From: Clostridium_AW sp963515715
GTDB lineage: Bacteria; Bacillota; Clostridia; Clostridiales; Clostridiaceae
Direction of reading: 5' to 3'
NCBI RefSeq assembly: GCF_963515715.1
Contig: NZ_CAUPZS010000010.1
Span: 39,293-103,292, forward strand
DNA: 64,000 nt
The position numbers and the translations under genes were made by a program. The notes below the pieces were generated by a model. That model did no database searches and was not told the origin of the DNA. It saw only the letters and a program-made list of their open reading frames with translations. How positions within the stretch are numbered: the stretch's first letter is position 1; each line of letters starts with the position of its first letter. Shown piece by piece: positions 24,963 to 36,500 of this stretch.

Positions 24963-26036
24963 TTAATATTTTAAAAGTCTATTGATTATTTTTTCTGAGA
25001 TTTCATCCCTACATTGAAAATCTATGTTATCAACATAATATTTTTCAAGTTCGTCATGAAGATTTTTGCAATTTGATAAATTTTTAAGACCTATATCTAA
25101 TAATTTATAAAAGCTATCACTATCTTCTAGTATTAAATCTTTAACAGATTCTATATAATCTTTATTTAGCAAGGAATCCATATCGATTTCTTCACTGGAT
25201 AGAGATAATTTATTTATTTCGTTAGAAGTCAGTACTGCTATGTCTAATTCAGGCAAAATCAGATGTTCAATTCTTTCTGGATTTAAAGGATCATGGAATA
25301 TCTCAACATCATATCCATTTACCAGAGCTTCCTCTTTAATGTAGTTTAACAATTCAGTTTTTCCAGTTCCGGGGCCGCCTTTTAGAAGGTATGTTTTACT
25401 ACAATATTTATATAAAGTATCTATATAAGTTATTATGCCATTAGGTGTAAAAGCTGTAGCAAATAGATGTCTTTCATTTGCCTTTTTATCTAGATTGTTT
25501 TTAATTATGCTATTTTTTAAATTTATTTTTAATTTTCTTAATCCATCTTTGTCTAATGCTTTACTATTATGGTGCCTCCAATCATCATGAACTTTTCTTG
25601 CAGCACCTATATAAGCATATGCTCTTTTGAAGCTATCTTTAATTTTGTCATCTACCTTCATTATTTCTTCTTTTACTTTAAAAAGATTAGTTTCATTTAA
25701 GCAAGTTCCAAAGTTAATGATTTCATCTAAACCACCAGGTACTTTTGGGTCATTGATGTGAGGAGCTGTACCATCTAATAATGCAATTCCTAGTTCTTTA
25801 ATTACTACCCCGTCTAGAGATTCATTGTCAGAAGAACAATGAAAGTATTCAATGGAATAGCCCTTTTCACTAAACATTTTTCCTATTTTTTTCATGAGGA
25901 AGGATTTTCCAGTTCCAGGGCCACCTTTTATATAAAATATTCTTTTAGCTTCATTTAGGGGTATAATATATTGAAAAAATGAATGAAACCCTATGGAAGT
26001 ATTGCTTCCAGGGAATAAGTGTCTTTCTTTAACCAT
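24963..26036 (-). CDS. PRK06851-type protein with two P-loop ATPase modules
   Basis: 357 residues. The start ATG at 26036 lies 10 bases from GGAGAG; an ATG 18 bases further upstream has no ribosome-binding site. The protein is an internal duplication: Walker A 'GGPGTGKSF' near residue 38 and again 'GGPGTGKTE' near 217, each followed by 'YxxExFHxxxxxxxxExxx(I/L)xELxIALL'-like sequence. I recognise this as the PRK06851 family, common in clostridia and spore-formers and of unknown function. Monocistronic, with a terminator shared with helD. ATPase activity is expected; role not known. Confidence 0.8.
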   Translation of the reverse strand: MVKERHLFPGSNTSIGFHSFFQYIIPLNEAKRIFYIKGGPGTGKSFLMKKIGKMFSEKGYSIEYFHCSSDNESLDGVVIKELGIALLDGTAPHINDPKVPGGLDEIINFGTCLNETNLFKVKEEIMKVDDKIKDSFKRAYAYIGAARKVHDDWRHHNSKALDKDGLRKLKINLKNSIIKNNLDKKANERHLFATAFTPNGIITYIDTLYKYCSKTYLLKGGPGTGKTELLNYIKEEALVNGYDVEIFHDPLNPERIEHLILPELDIAVLTSNEINKLSLSSEEIDMDSLLNKDYIESVKDLILEDSDSFYKLLDIGLKNLSNCKNLHDELEKYYVDNIDFQCRDEISEKIINRLLKY

Positions 26037-26112
26037 AACATACTCACTCTCCATATTATAAGAATCAATATATATTATGCTAATGCTTACATTATGTTGA
26101 AAAAATTATTTT

Positions 26113-27291
26113 TTAAAGAAAATCTCTATCTATGGTAATTACTGCATTATACTGAGGATGAATATTTTTAATATCTCTATCTATGTTTTCAATTATATTA
26201 GCTTGAAATTCCTCAGTAAGGGGTTGTTTATAATCGATAACTATATCAAATATTAAATTCTTTTTTTCTCCTTCTCCCACAATTCTAAAGTCGTGAAGGG
26301 AGGTTATTACAGGATAATTTTTTATTATTTTTTCTAATTCTTCTCGAGCATAATTAACTTCTTCATCATCTGTGTTTATAGGATCCATATGAATTACTAG
26401 TATAATATTAAGCTCTTCTGATAATTCTTTTTCTGCTCTATCAATTATTTCATGTATTTTTACTAAGGATATATCTTTAGGCACTTCAGCGTGAATTGAT
26501 GCCATAAATTTACCAGGCCCATAATTATGTATAATTAAATCGTGTACTCCAGATATATACCTATAACTTAATACTCCATTAATTATTTTATTAACTAAAT
26601 CCTCATCAGGAGCTTCACCTAATAGAGGGCTTAGAGTGTCTTTTATTAAATTGTATCCTGAATACATAATAAAAAGAGAAACCAGTACTCCTATATAGCC
26701 GTCTATAGGAAAAGTGGTCCATTTTGATATTACTAAAGATAAAGCAACGCAACTTGAAGTAAACACATCTCCTAAAGCATCAAGTGAAGAAGCTTGTAGG
26801 GCAGTAGAATTAATTTTTTTACCTATAAAACTATTAAACCTACTTAACCAAACCTTCGTTCCGATAGACAAGAGTATTAATACAAAAGATAAGGTTTTAA
26901 ATTGAACTGGTATAGGATTGATTATTCTACTATATGAAGACTTAATAAATTCAAAACCAACCAAAATAACCATAAATGAAACAATTAATCCAGATAGATA
27001 TTCTATTCTTCCATGGCCAAAAGGATGTTCCTTATCTGCAGGCTTTGAAGCTAGTTTAAAACCTATCATAGTTATTAGAGAAGAAGTTGCGTCAGAAAGG
27101 TTATTAAAAGCATCAGCAGTAACAGATATACTCTTTGTTATTATACCCACAAATAATTTAACTATAAATAAAATGGTGTTGACTATTATACCTACAATAC
27201 TTCCTAGAAAACCATAGGAATTTCTTACATTTTCCGTATTTGTATTTTCAGAGTCTTTAATAAAAGTTTTAACTAAAATTTCAGATAACAA
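26113..27291 (-). CDS. Cation diffusion facilitator (CDF) metal exporter
   Basis: 392 residues. TTG at 27291 is preferred, 7 bases from GAGG; the GTG at 27300 overlaps that site. Six membrane segments; metal-site signature 'DAFNNLSDATSS' in segment II with 'HPFGHGRIEYLSG' (~87) after it. A cytosolic C-terminal domain (~210-300) has the CDF ferredoxin-like fold pattern ('HDLIIHNYGPGKFMASIHAEVP'). The extra ~90 C-terminal residues ('DPINTDDEEVNYAREELEKII...') repeat this pattern, seen in longer clostridial CDFs. Exports Zn, Fe, Mn or Co using the proton gradient; metal not predictable. Confidence 0.9.
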   Translation of the reverse strand: MLSEILVKTFIKDSENTNTENVRNSYGFLGSIVGIIVNTILFIVKLFVGIITKSISVTADAFNNLSDATSSLITMIGFKLASKPADKEHPFGHGRIEYLSGLIVSFMVILVGFEFIKSSYSRIINPIPVQFKTLSFVLILLSIGTKVWLSRFNSFIGKKINSTALQASSLDALGDVFTSSCVALSLVISKWTTFPIDGYIGVLVSLFIMYSGYNLIKDTLSPLLGEAPDEDLVNKIINGVLSYRYISGVHDLIIHNYGPGKFMASIHAEVPKDISLVKIHEIIDRAEKELSEELNIILVIHMDPINTDDEEVNYAREELEKIIKNYPVITSLHDFRIVGEGEKKNLIFDIVIDYKQPLTEEFQANIIENIDRDIKNIHPQYNAVITIDRDFL

Positions 27292-27428
27292 TTTTAACAC
27301 CTCTTAAGAAATTTAATAAACACATTTTAATATTATAGCATATTATAACAAATATTAATAAAATAATACAATTCATGAGTAAACTATGATATTCTAATGT
27401 TAAGATATATGCTGTGGAGGTATTAAAA

Positions 27429-28730
27429 ATGAACGAAAAATTGAAGTTAGCAGAAGAGCTTATAGATTTTTCATACAGTAGTCCAACAGCTTTTCATGCT
27501 GTGGAAACTGTGGAAAACATATTAAGGAATTGTGGATTTAAAGAATTAAAAGAAAGAGATAAATGGGATTTAATAAGTGGAGAAAAATATTACGTTAAAA
27601 AGAATGAATCTGCTATAGCAGTATTCATAACGGGAAGTGAAAGTGTAGTAGAAAATGGATTTAAGATCATTGGTGCACACACAGATTCTCCAACCTTTAG
27701 GATAAAACCAAATCCATATATGGTTAGTGAAGGAGCGTATTTAAAATTAAATACAGAAGTATATGGAGGGCCAATATTAAATACTTGGTTAGATAGACCT
27801 CTATCCATCGCTGGAAGGGTAATATTAAAAGGGGAAAAGGTAATGGAACCTATTGAAAAACTAGTGAATATAAAAAAACCTTTGCTAGTAATACCAAATT
27901 TAGCGATACATATGAATAAAGAAGTTAATAGAGGTGTTGAACTTAATCCTCAAGTGCATACTCTTCCACTGATGAGTATTATAAATGACTCATTAGAAAA
28001 AGAAGATTATCTAGTTAATTTAATATGTGAGGAGTTAAATTTAAATAAAGAAGACATTTTAGATTTTGATTTATTCTTATATGAATATGAAAAAGGTTGC
28101 ACAATGGGAATGAACAATGAGTTTATTTCCTGTTCAAGACTAGATGATTTATCCATGGTACATGCAGCTCTTAAAGCTTTAATAGAGAGTGAAAAAGGGA
28201 AGAGTACTAATATGGCAGTTTTCTTTGACAATGAAGAGGTAGGGAGCTCAACAAAACAGGGAGCGGATTCAATTTTTTTATCTAGTATATTAGAAAGAAT
28301 AGTAGAAAAAGAGGAAGTAGGAAAAGAACCTTATTTTAGAGCTTTAGCTAAATCCTTTATTATATCATCAGATTTAGCTCATGCAGTTCATCCTAATTCT
28401 CCAGAAAAGGCGGATCCAATAAACAGACCGTTGATTAATAAAGGACCAGTAATTAAAACAAATGCTAATCAAAATTACACAACAGATAGCTATTCTTCAT
28501 CCATATATGAATCTATATGTAAAAAAGCAAGAGTTCCTGTTCAGAAGTTTGTAAATCGTTCTGATGCTAGAGGGGGTTCAACTATAGGTCCTATATCATC
28601 AACACATATAAATATACCATCTGTAGATATTGGAAGCCCAATTCTTGGAATGCATTCAATAAGAGAATTAGGCGGAGTTGAAGACCATTATTTTATTACA
28701 AAATCTTTTAAGGAATTCTATAACCTGTAA
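27429..28730 (+). CDS. apeB: M18 family aminopeptidase
   Basis: 433 residues starting at ATG 27429 after GGAGGT; the in-frame GTG at 27414 is inside the upstream region. The M18 zinc ligands are visible in 'GAHTDSPTFRIKP' (His), 'FFDNEEVGS' (Glu pair), 'SRLDDLS' (Asp) and the C-terminal 'GMHSIRELGG' (His). M18 enzymes are dodecameric cytosolic aminopeptidases that trim N-terminal neutral or acidic residues from peptides. The adjacent region downstream carries the lysine riboswitch of lysA, so it is a separate transcription unit. Confidence 0.9.
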   Translation: MNEKLKLAEELIDFSYSSPTAFHAVETVENILRNCGFKELKERDKWDLISGEKYYVKKNESAIAVFITGSESVVENGFKIIGAHTDSPTFRIKPNPYMVSEGAYLKLNTEVYGGPILNTWLDRPLSIAGRVILKGEKVMEPIEKLVNIKKPLLVIPNLAIHMNKEVNRGVELNPQVHTLPLMSIINDSLEKEDYLVNLICEELNLNKEDILDFDLFLYEYEKGCTMGMNNEFISCSRLDDLSMVHAALKALIESEKGKSTNMAVFFDNEEVGSSTKQGADSIFLSSILERIVEKEEVGKEPYFRALAKSFIISSDLAHAVHPNSPEKADPINRPLINKGPVIKTNANQNYTTDSYSSSIYESICKKARVPVQKFVNRSDARGGSTIGPISSTHINIPSVDIGSPILGMHSIRELGGVEDHYFITKSFKEFYNL

Positions 28731-28736
28731 TTACTA

Positions 28737-28765
28737 TTGAAAGATAGCATAGAGTATGATAAACT
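28737..28765 (+). promoter_or_regulatory. Promoter of the lysine riboswitch-lysA transcript
   Basis: TTGAAA at 28737-28742, 17-base spacer, TAAACT at 28760-28765. Positioned ~25 bases before the aptamer. Confidence 0.5.
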
Positions 28766-28789
28766 ATTTTTAATAATTTAATATACAAA

Positions 28790-28975
28790 AGTTACCTATG
28801 GGTAGAGGTGCTGTAGTTAATAGTACTTATTTGGAGAAGCCACACTATGAAGAATAAGAAAAGGAACTATGGCCGAAGAAAGCAACACTGGCAATTTGTT
28901 TTCTGGCTTTGCATAGAATATATGTAAAGTTGTCACTATTATGGTGGAGAGCTACAGGGGTCACAGAGTTGTTAT
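28790..28975 (+). ncRNA. Lysine riboswitch (L-box)
   Basis: The region between apeB and lysA carries conserved L-box blocks in the right order: GTAGAGGTGC (28803-28812), AGTA, GGAGAAGCC, GGCCGAAG (28871-28878), the CTGG and GGC arms, TTGTCACTATTATGG and GGAGAGCTAC. It is followed by a terminator and then lysA, which makes lysine. Lysine binding should favour the terminator and so shut off lysA, giving feedback control. Aptamer edges are approximate. Confidence 0.92.
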
Positions 28976-28979
28976 AATT

Positions 28980-29014
28980 GCAGCTAAAGGTGTACCTTAG
29001 CTGCTTTAATTTTT
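28980..29014 (+). terminator. Riboswitch expression-platform terminator
   Basis: GCAGCTAAAGG (28980-28990) pairs with CCTTAGCTGC (28995-29004) with a one-base bulge, then TTTAATTTTT. It lies between the lysine aptamer and lysA. Confidence 0.85.
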
Positions 29015-29103
29015 ACCCTATAGATAATAAGTTCTAATACTCCCATTTACTTTTATATAGAGATGAGAGTTGGCGAGAAAAATTTATAGAGGAGATGAGT
29101 ATA

Positions 29104-30396
29104 ATGAGGTTATTTGGAAATATAGAAGTACAAGACAACACTTTATATATGGGTGGATTAAGTGCTATAGATTTAGTAAAAGAACATGGTTCACCTCTAT
29201 ATGCCATGGATGAAGGGTTAATAAGAAAAAATTGTAAAGAATATTATAAATACTTTAAAGTTCAAGAGATGGGCAACAAGGTAGCTTATGCAGGAAAGGC
29301 TTTTTTAACTAAAGCTATGTGTAAATTAATAGAAGAAGAAGGATTATATCTAGATGTAGTATCTGGGGGAGAATTGTATACTGCTTATAAATCAGAGTTC
29401 CCAATGGATAGGATATATTTTCATGGAAACAATAAAACTGTAGACGAAATTCAAATGGGCATAGATTTAGGAGTAGGAAGATTTGTAGTAGATGGTTTTG
29501 GCGAAATAGATATAATCAATGAAATAGCAAGAGAAAAAGGGACAATTCAAAAGATAATTCTAAGAATTAGCCCAGGTATTGAAGCTCACACTCATGAGTA
29601 TATAAAAACAGGTCAAGTTGACTCAAAGTTTGGTTTTACATTAATTGAGGATGAGGCTTTTAAAGCCATAGAAAAGGCTATTAAATATTCAAATATTAAT
29701 TTGATTGGATTACATTGTCATATAGGTTCACAAATTTTTGAAACTACACCTTTTGAAGATGAAGTAGATATCATGCTAGAATTAGTCAATGAGGTATATA
29801 AAAAATTTGACTACAAGCTAGAAGAATTAGACTTAGGCGGCGGCTTTGGAATATACTATAAAGCAGGAGATAAGCCTAAAACTACTGAAGAATATTGCAA
29901 TTCTATAATAGATAGGGCTATAAAAAAAGCTAAAGAGCTTAAAATGGAGCTTCCTATATTAACAATTGAGCCTGGTAGATCAATTATAGGTAACGCAGGA
30001 ATAACTTTATATACTGTTGGAGCTATTAAAGATATACCTAATATTAGAAAGTATGTATCCGTAGATGGAGGTATGACAGATAATATAAGACCAGCTTTAT
30101 ATAATGCAGAATATGAATGTTTAGTAGCAAACAATATAAATGGAGAAGTTTCAGAAAAGGTTACTATAGCAGGAAAATGTTGCGAATCGGGGGATATACT
30201 ATTAACTGATATAGTTATGCCTCAAGTTAATAGAGGGGATGTTTTAGCTGTTTTATCTACAGGAGCTTATGGATATTCTATGTGTAATAACTATAATAAA
30301 ATACCAAAACCACCTGTGGTATTTATAAAAAATGGAACCTCTAGATTGGTTTGTAAAAGACAAAGCTATGAAGATTTATTGGATAATGAAATATAA
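29104..30396 (+). CDS. lysA: Diaminopimelate decarboxylase
   Basis: 430 residues. ATG 29104 is preferred, 9 bases from GAGGAG; ATG 29095 sits directly on that site. Fold-III PLP enzyme: Schiff-base Lys in 'VAYAGKAF' (~61), 'GLHCHIGSQI', 'LDLGGGFG', the 'EPGRS' phosphate and substrate loop, and the catalytic Cys in 'KCCESGD' (~358). It converts meso-diaminopimelate to L-lysine and CO2, the last step of lysine synthesis. The gene lies behind a lysine riboswitch, which supports the assignment and implies repression by lysine. Confidence 0.95.
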   Translation: MRLFGNIEVQDNTLYMGGLSAIDLVKEHGSPLYAMDEGLIRKNCKEYYKYFKVQEMGNKVAYAGKAFLTKAMCKLIEEEGLYLDVVSGGELYTAYKSEFPMDRIYFHGNNKTVDEIQMGIDLGVGRFVVDGFGEIDIINEIAREKGTIQKIILRISPGIEAHTHEYIKTGQVDSKFGFTLIEDEAFKAIEKAIKYSNINLIGLHCHIGSQIFETTPFEDEVDIMLELVNEVYKKFDYKLEELDLGGGFGIYYKAGDKPKTTEEYCNSIIDRAIKKAKELKMELPILTIEPGRSIIGNAGITLYTVGAIKDIPNIRKYVSVDGGMTDNIRPALYNAEYECLVANNINGEVSEKVTIAGKCCESGDILLTDIVMPQVNRGDVLAVLSTGAYGYSMCNNYNKIPKPPVVFIKNGTSRLVCKRQSYEDLLDNEI

Positions 30397-30457
30397 ACTA
30401 GAATTTAATGGAACATTTATAAAAATTTAATACTTATATATTTTAAAAGGGTTGCTT

Positions 30458-30500
30458 AAAAAATATTATGGAGAGGGTCTTCATAATATTTTTTATTTTT
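30458..30500 (+). terminator. Terminator of lysA
   Basis: AAAAAATATTATG pairs with CATAATATTTTTT round an 11-base loop, followed by ATTTTTTT. Confidence 0.8.
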
Positions 30501-30549
30501 TTGGAAATAATAATTTAAGCAATTTATATTTTGAAAGGGATGGATAGTT

Positions 30550-33500
30550 ATGTTATATTACGAAATTTCTCTTATCATTCTTTTAGTATTATTAATATCT
30601 TCTGTGATATATATTTTTTTAAAAAATAAAGAACAAAATGAAGATTATAGAGAGATGTATGGGGAGGAATTAGAGGAATGTCCCTATAATAGAAAAGATA
30701 AAAGTATTAAAAGCAGAATAAAAGTAATTAAAAGTTTAGATAAATGTTACCAAGATATTTTAAAAGGCTATGATTATATAAACAGTGAAGCAAATAGAAA
30801 AAAAGACATACCACCTGCGGGAGAATGGCTTCTAGATAATCTATATTTGATACAAAGAGAATACAAAAGTATAAAGAGTAGTATGCCTAATGACTATTAT
30901 GAAAATTTACCTTTAATCAATAGAGGAGCTACAAAAGGATATCCGAGAAGTTATCATATAGCAAGAAAAATAGTTTATAAAACAGAAGGAAGGGTTACTG
31001 GAGAGTACATAGAAAAATTTATTGATGAATATCAAAAACATACACTACTTACCAGCGGTGAATTATGGGCCTTGCCGATAATGATAAGGGTAGCGTTAAT
31101 AGAAAACATAAGCAAGGTTACAGATGATATAGCATATGGCCAAAGGGAAAAAAGTAAGGGAGAAAAGATTGCAGAAAGGTTAATAGAAAATTCTAATAGT
31201 GAAGAAGTTTTAGACAATATATTTAAACAAAATATAGATTTTAATCCTTATTTCACAGAAAGACTATTAAAAGTATTAAGGGATAGCGGTTTCGAGAATG
31301 AAGATGTATACAAGTGGATAGATGAAGAGCTAGTAATGCAGGATATTAACGGTGAAAAAATAGTGCTTTTAGAGCATAAACGCCAAGCTCTTTTTAGAAT
31401 GATAATTGGAAATAGTATAACAGGTATCAGAGAAGTATCTTCATTAAACTGGAGGGAGTACTTTGAAAAATTAAGCTACTTAGAGAAAACATTAAAGGAA
31501 GACCCAGCAGATATATATGAAAAAATGGATTTTGCTACTAGAAATTTTTACAGACATAAGATAGAAAAATTAGCGAGACATATGAAGTTAGGAGAGTCTT
31601 TTGTTGCTAGAAAGGCAATAGAATGTGCAAAGGAAGCTTCAGAAGATGAGGGGAATTTATATTTAAAGCATGTAGGTTACTATATTATCGATGATGGAGT
31701 TGAATGTTTAAAAAATAAAATTGGATTTAAAGATAATGGATTTAGAAAATTAAAACATGCAGATAAATGTAAAAGAGCTAGTTACTATATTAGCTTTATA
31801 ACTTTGTCAACTCTAGCTTTAGCATTCATACTAGTATACTTTAATTTTAATCCATATAATATTCCTTTATGGCAGTATATTTTAGCTTTCCTAGTTATAT
31901 TAATACCATGCAGTGAAATAATAGTTTCTATAACCAATTGGAGTATAACCCATTTAACTAGTCCTGATGTCATACCGAAACTTGAATTTAAAGAAGAGAT
32001 ACCAGATGAATATAGTAGTATTGTAGTTATATCTACTTTGATAAATAGTGAGAAAAGAGCTAAAGAATTAGTCAAAGATTTAGAAGTTTATTACCTAGGT
32101 AATAGATGTAAAAATATATATTATGCTATATTAGGAGATTTCAAAGACAACAAGGAAAAAGAACATATAGATGATGAAAAAATAATAAACTCTACCTTAA
32201 AAGAAATTAAAAGATTAAATGATAAGTATGCGAAAGATGGGGAGGAAATTTTCTATTTTTTCAACAGGCATAGACAATACAATGAAAAAGAGAATACATG
32301 GCTAGGCTGGGAGAGAAAAAGAGGAAAGCTGATGGAATTTAATCGACTGATAAGGGGAGACGAGAACACAAGTTACGACGTCATAAGTGGAGATATAAAA
32401 AGATTATATAAAATTAAATATGTAGTAACCCTTGATGCAGATACAAAATTACCTAGAGATTCTTCTAAAAAGCTTATAGCTTCCATGGCTCATCCTCTTA
32501 ATCATCCTTATATTGATAAAGATAACAAGAGAGTAGTGAGAGGATATGGGCTAATGCAACCTAGGATTAATATTTCAACTATTAGTGCCAATAAAACTTT
32601 ATTCTCTAAAATTTTTTCTGGGGAAACAGGAATAGACCATTATACAACTGCTATATCAGATGTTTATCAAGATATGTTTGAAGAAGGAATATTTACTGGA
32701 AAAGGTATTTATGATGTTGATATATTTAATTTTATGTTAGGGGATCAAATACCGGAAAATTCAGTATTAAGTCATGATTTACTGGAAGGATCTTATGTTA
32801 GAACTGCACTTTTAACAGATATAGAATTAATTGATGGATACCCTGCCTATTATAACGCTAGTTGTAAGAGGTTACATAGATGGGTTAGAGGGGATTGGCA
32901 ATTGCTTCCTTGGATTTTTAGGAAAAACCCATTAAACAAATTATCCAAATGGAAAATATTTGATAATTTAAGGAGAAGTCTTTTAAGTCCATCCATAGTA
33001 TTATTGATAATATTATCTTTAACAGTGCTAGAAGCTTCAGAAGCATGGATAATACTTGCATTTATAGCCTTGATTTCGCCTTTATTATTTGATATTTCTG
33101 AAGCAGTTATTGCGCCAATAAAAGGTATAAGTTTTTCAGGGAAAATAAAAAATTGGAAAATTGGAATTGAACAGTTTTTTTTAATTTTTTCTTTTGTACC
33201 TCATCAAGCTTACTTGATGGTTGATGCAATAATAAGAACTTTGCACAGGCTTAAAATAAGTAAGAAAAACCTATTGGAATGGCAAACAGCAGCGGATGCA
33301 GAAGCTTCCTCAGGAAAAAGATTAATAGATTACATTCGATATATGTGGGTAGGAAGTTTTATTGCATTTCTTATAGGGCTTCTAGCACTATATAAATCTA
33401 CTTCTTTAGGGGTTATCCTATTGCCATCCTGTATTATATGGTTTGTTAGCCCTTATACAGCTTATTATATAAGTAAGGATATAATAAGAAAAGGCTATGA

Positions 33501-36500
33501 AATAGGAATAGATGAAAGAAGAATGTTAGGAGGATTAAGCAGAAGGATATGGGCTTATTTTGAAGATTTTAATAATGAGGAAAATAATTGGTTAGCGCCA
33601 GACAACTTTCAGGAATACCCGGAAAAGGGAGTAGCCCCTAGAACATCTCCAACTAATATGGCTATGGGACTTATATCTAATATTATAGCCTATGATTTAG
33701 GATATGTAGGTTTAACTCAGTGTATATATGGAATTGAAAAAACTGTTGAAAGCATGAAAAACCTTGAGATGCACAGGGGGCATTTTTATAATTGGTATAA
33801 CACTAGAACTAAAGAACCTTTATATCCAAAGTATATTTCTACTGTAGATAGTGGCAATCTTTTGGGTTATATATGGTTAACAAATAGAACTTTAGAAGAA
33901 TTTATAGATGGTTCTATTTTTAATATTAATATGGCTAAAGGGTTAGGAGATTTATTGACATTATGCAATGAAGAATTAAATGATATACATAGCGAGTTTT
34001 ATAAAGACTCCTCAGAATGGATAAGTCAGTGGAATGGAGATTTAATAGATTATATAAAAGAGCTGAACAAAATATCTGATAGGATAAAGGCGATTGAAAA
34101 GAGTGATAAGTGGAAAGAGCTATATTGGAATAAAAAATTAAAGGACGCAGTAAATGATAGTGTTTCTAACATATTAAATTTATTTCCATGGTTAGAAATA
34201 GAGTATTTCAATAATGAAGAAGAGATGTATTTAGAAGAGCTAAAGGCTCTGGTCAATAAGAATGGTATTAATGGTGTAATTCTTGCATTGCAAGAACTAA
34301 AAAATAAGCTGCAGGACAAAAGTGGAGCTTTATATAAATCAATCTTAAAAGGAGAAAGTAATTTAAAAACTTTACTTAGTTCAATAATTAAAATTAAAGA
34401 AGACCTTGAAAGAATAGAGGAAGAAATGGACTTTAAGATGTTGTTTGAAGAGTCCAGACAATTATTCTCAATAGGATATGATGTAGAAAGAGGTAAGATT
34501 GATAACTGTTATTATGACTTATTAGCTTCGGAAGCAAGGCAAGCGAGTTTTTTAGCTATATCTAAAGGAGATGTGGAGCAGGATCACTGGTTTAAGTTAG
34601 GAAGAACTTTAACATCTATTAACAATAATAAGGGTTTAGTTTCGTGGAGTGGAACTATGTTTGAATATCTAATGCCATTATTGATAATGAAAAGTTATCC
34701 AGATACATTATTAAATAGTACCTATAATTTTGTTGTAGAATCTCAAAAAGCATATGGAAATAAGTTTAATGTTCCTTGGGGAATATCTGAGTCTGGATTT
34801 TATGCTTTTGATATAAATTTAAATTATCAATATAAAGCTTTTGGAGCACCAGGAATGGGATTAAAAAGAGGGTTGTCTAGAGATTTAGTAATATCACCAT
34901 ATTCCACTATAATGGCATTACAGGTTAATGCTAAGGATTCAATTTTAAATATAAAAAGATTCATAGAGGGAGGATTTTTAGGAAGATACGGACTTTATGA
35001 AGCTATAGACTTTACAAAAGAAAGACTACCAAAGGATGAAAAGTATAAAATAATAAAGTCTTATATGGTTCATCACCAAGGAATGAGTTTAATGGCTTTA
35101 GACAATTTAGTAAATAATAATCTACTTCAAGAAAGATTTCATAGGGATCCAAGAGTTAAAGCTTCAGAATTATTATTGCAAGAGAAAGTCCCTAATATGG
35201 TTGTATATGATAGGGAAGAAAAATATGAGGAAAATGTATTTATAAATGATAAGAGTATAGGCATGATTAGGAGATATGCTACGGCCAAAACTTCTTATCC
35301 AGAAACAAATATACTCTCTAATGGTAACTATTCTATTATGGTTACAAACAGAGGTAGTGGATATAGTAAAAAAGAAAATATGAATGTATATAGATGGAGA
35401 GAAGATGTAACTAATGATAATACCGGAATGTTCTTCTATATAAAAAACCTTAATTCTAATGAATATTGGAGCAATTATTATCAACCTTGTAAGCATGAAG
35501 GAGAGGAATATGAGGTTATATTTGCTCAAGATAAAGCGGAGTTTAGAAGAAAGGATGGAAATTTATATACAGCTACAGAGATAGGTGTTTGTAGTGAAGA
35601 TAATGGGGAAGTTAGAAAGATAAGCATAACTAATAATAGTAGTAGCAATAGGACAGTAGAAGTTACTAGTTATTTTGAGGTGACTTTAGCTAATTATAAT
35701 TCCGATTTAGTTCACCCGACCTTTAGCAATCTTTTTGTAAGGACTGACTTTCAAGAGGAGCCTATGTGTCTATTAGCCAACAGGAGAAAAAGAGAGAAGG
35801 AAGGAAAAGAACCCTGGGTAATGCATACTGTCATAGGAGACGAAAAAATAGTAGGAAAAACACAATACGAAACCAGTAGGGCAAATTTTATAGGAAGAAA
35901 TAGAGATTTGCATAAACCAGAAGTAATGGAAAATGACGCTCCACTTACAAACACTAAAGGAGCAGTATTAGATCCTATTTTAAGTCTTAGAGTAAGAGTT
36001 GAAATACCTTCAGGAGAAACTTGTAAATTAGCTTTTGTTACTGCATTAGGAGACAGCAGAGAAGAAGTTATGAAGTTAGCTGAAAAATATAGGGATTGGA
36101 ATAATGTAAATAGGATATTTGAACTTGCTTGGACACAGGCGCAAGTTGAGAATAGATACTTAGGTATAAATTCTTCTATGGCAAATTTATATCAGTCTAT
36201 AGCTTCTAAGATTATATTTATGAACAATAGTTTTAAAGGGAGAGAGAAATATATAAAAGCTATAAATAGAGGGCAATCTGAGCTTTGGAAATACGGTATA
36301 TCCGGTGACTTACCTATAGTTTTATTAATAATTAGAAAGGAAGAAGATCTAGAGTTATTAAGACAACTATTAAAGGCTCATGAATATTGGAATATTAAAG
36401 GCTTAAACGTTGATTTAATTATATTAAATTTAGAAGATACAGCTTATATACAGCCTTTGGAAGAGGGTATTAAAGAAGCAGTATTTTCAAGTTACGCTAG

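Noticed and set aside
28852..28900. Possible small gene in the lysA leader
   Set aside because: The region matches the conserved L-box aptamer in sequence and order; coding potential is accidental.
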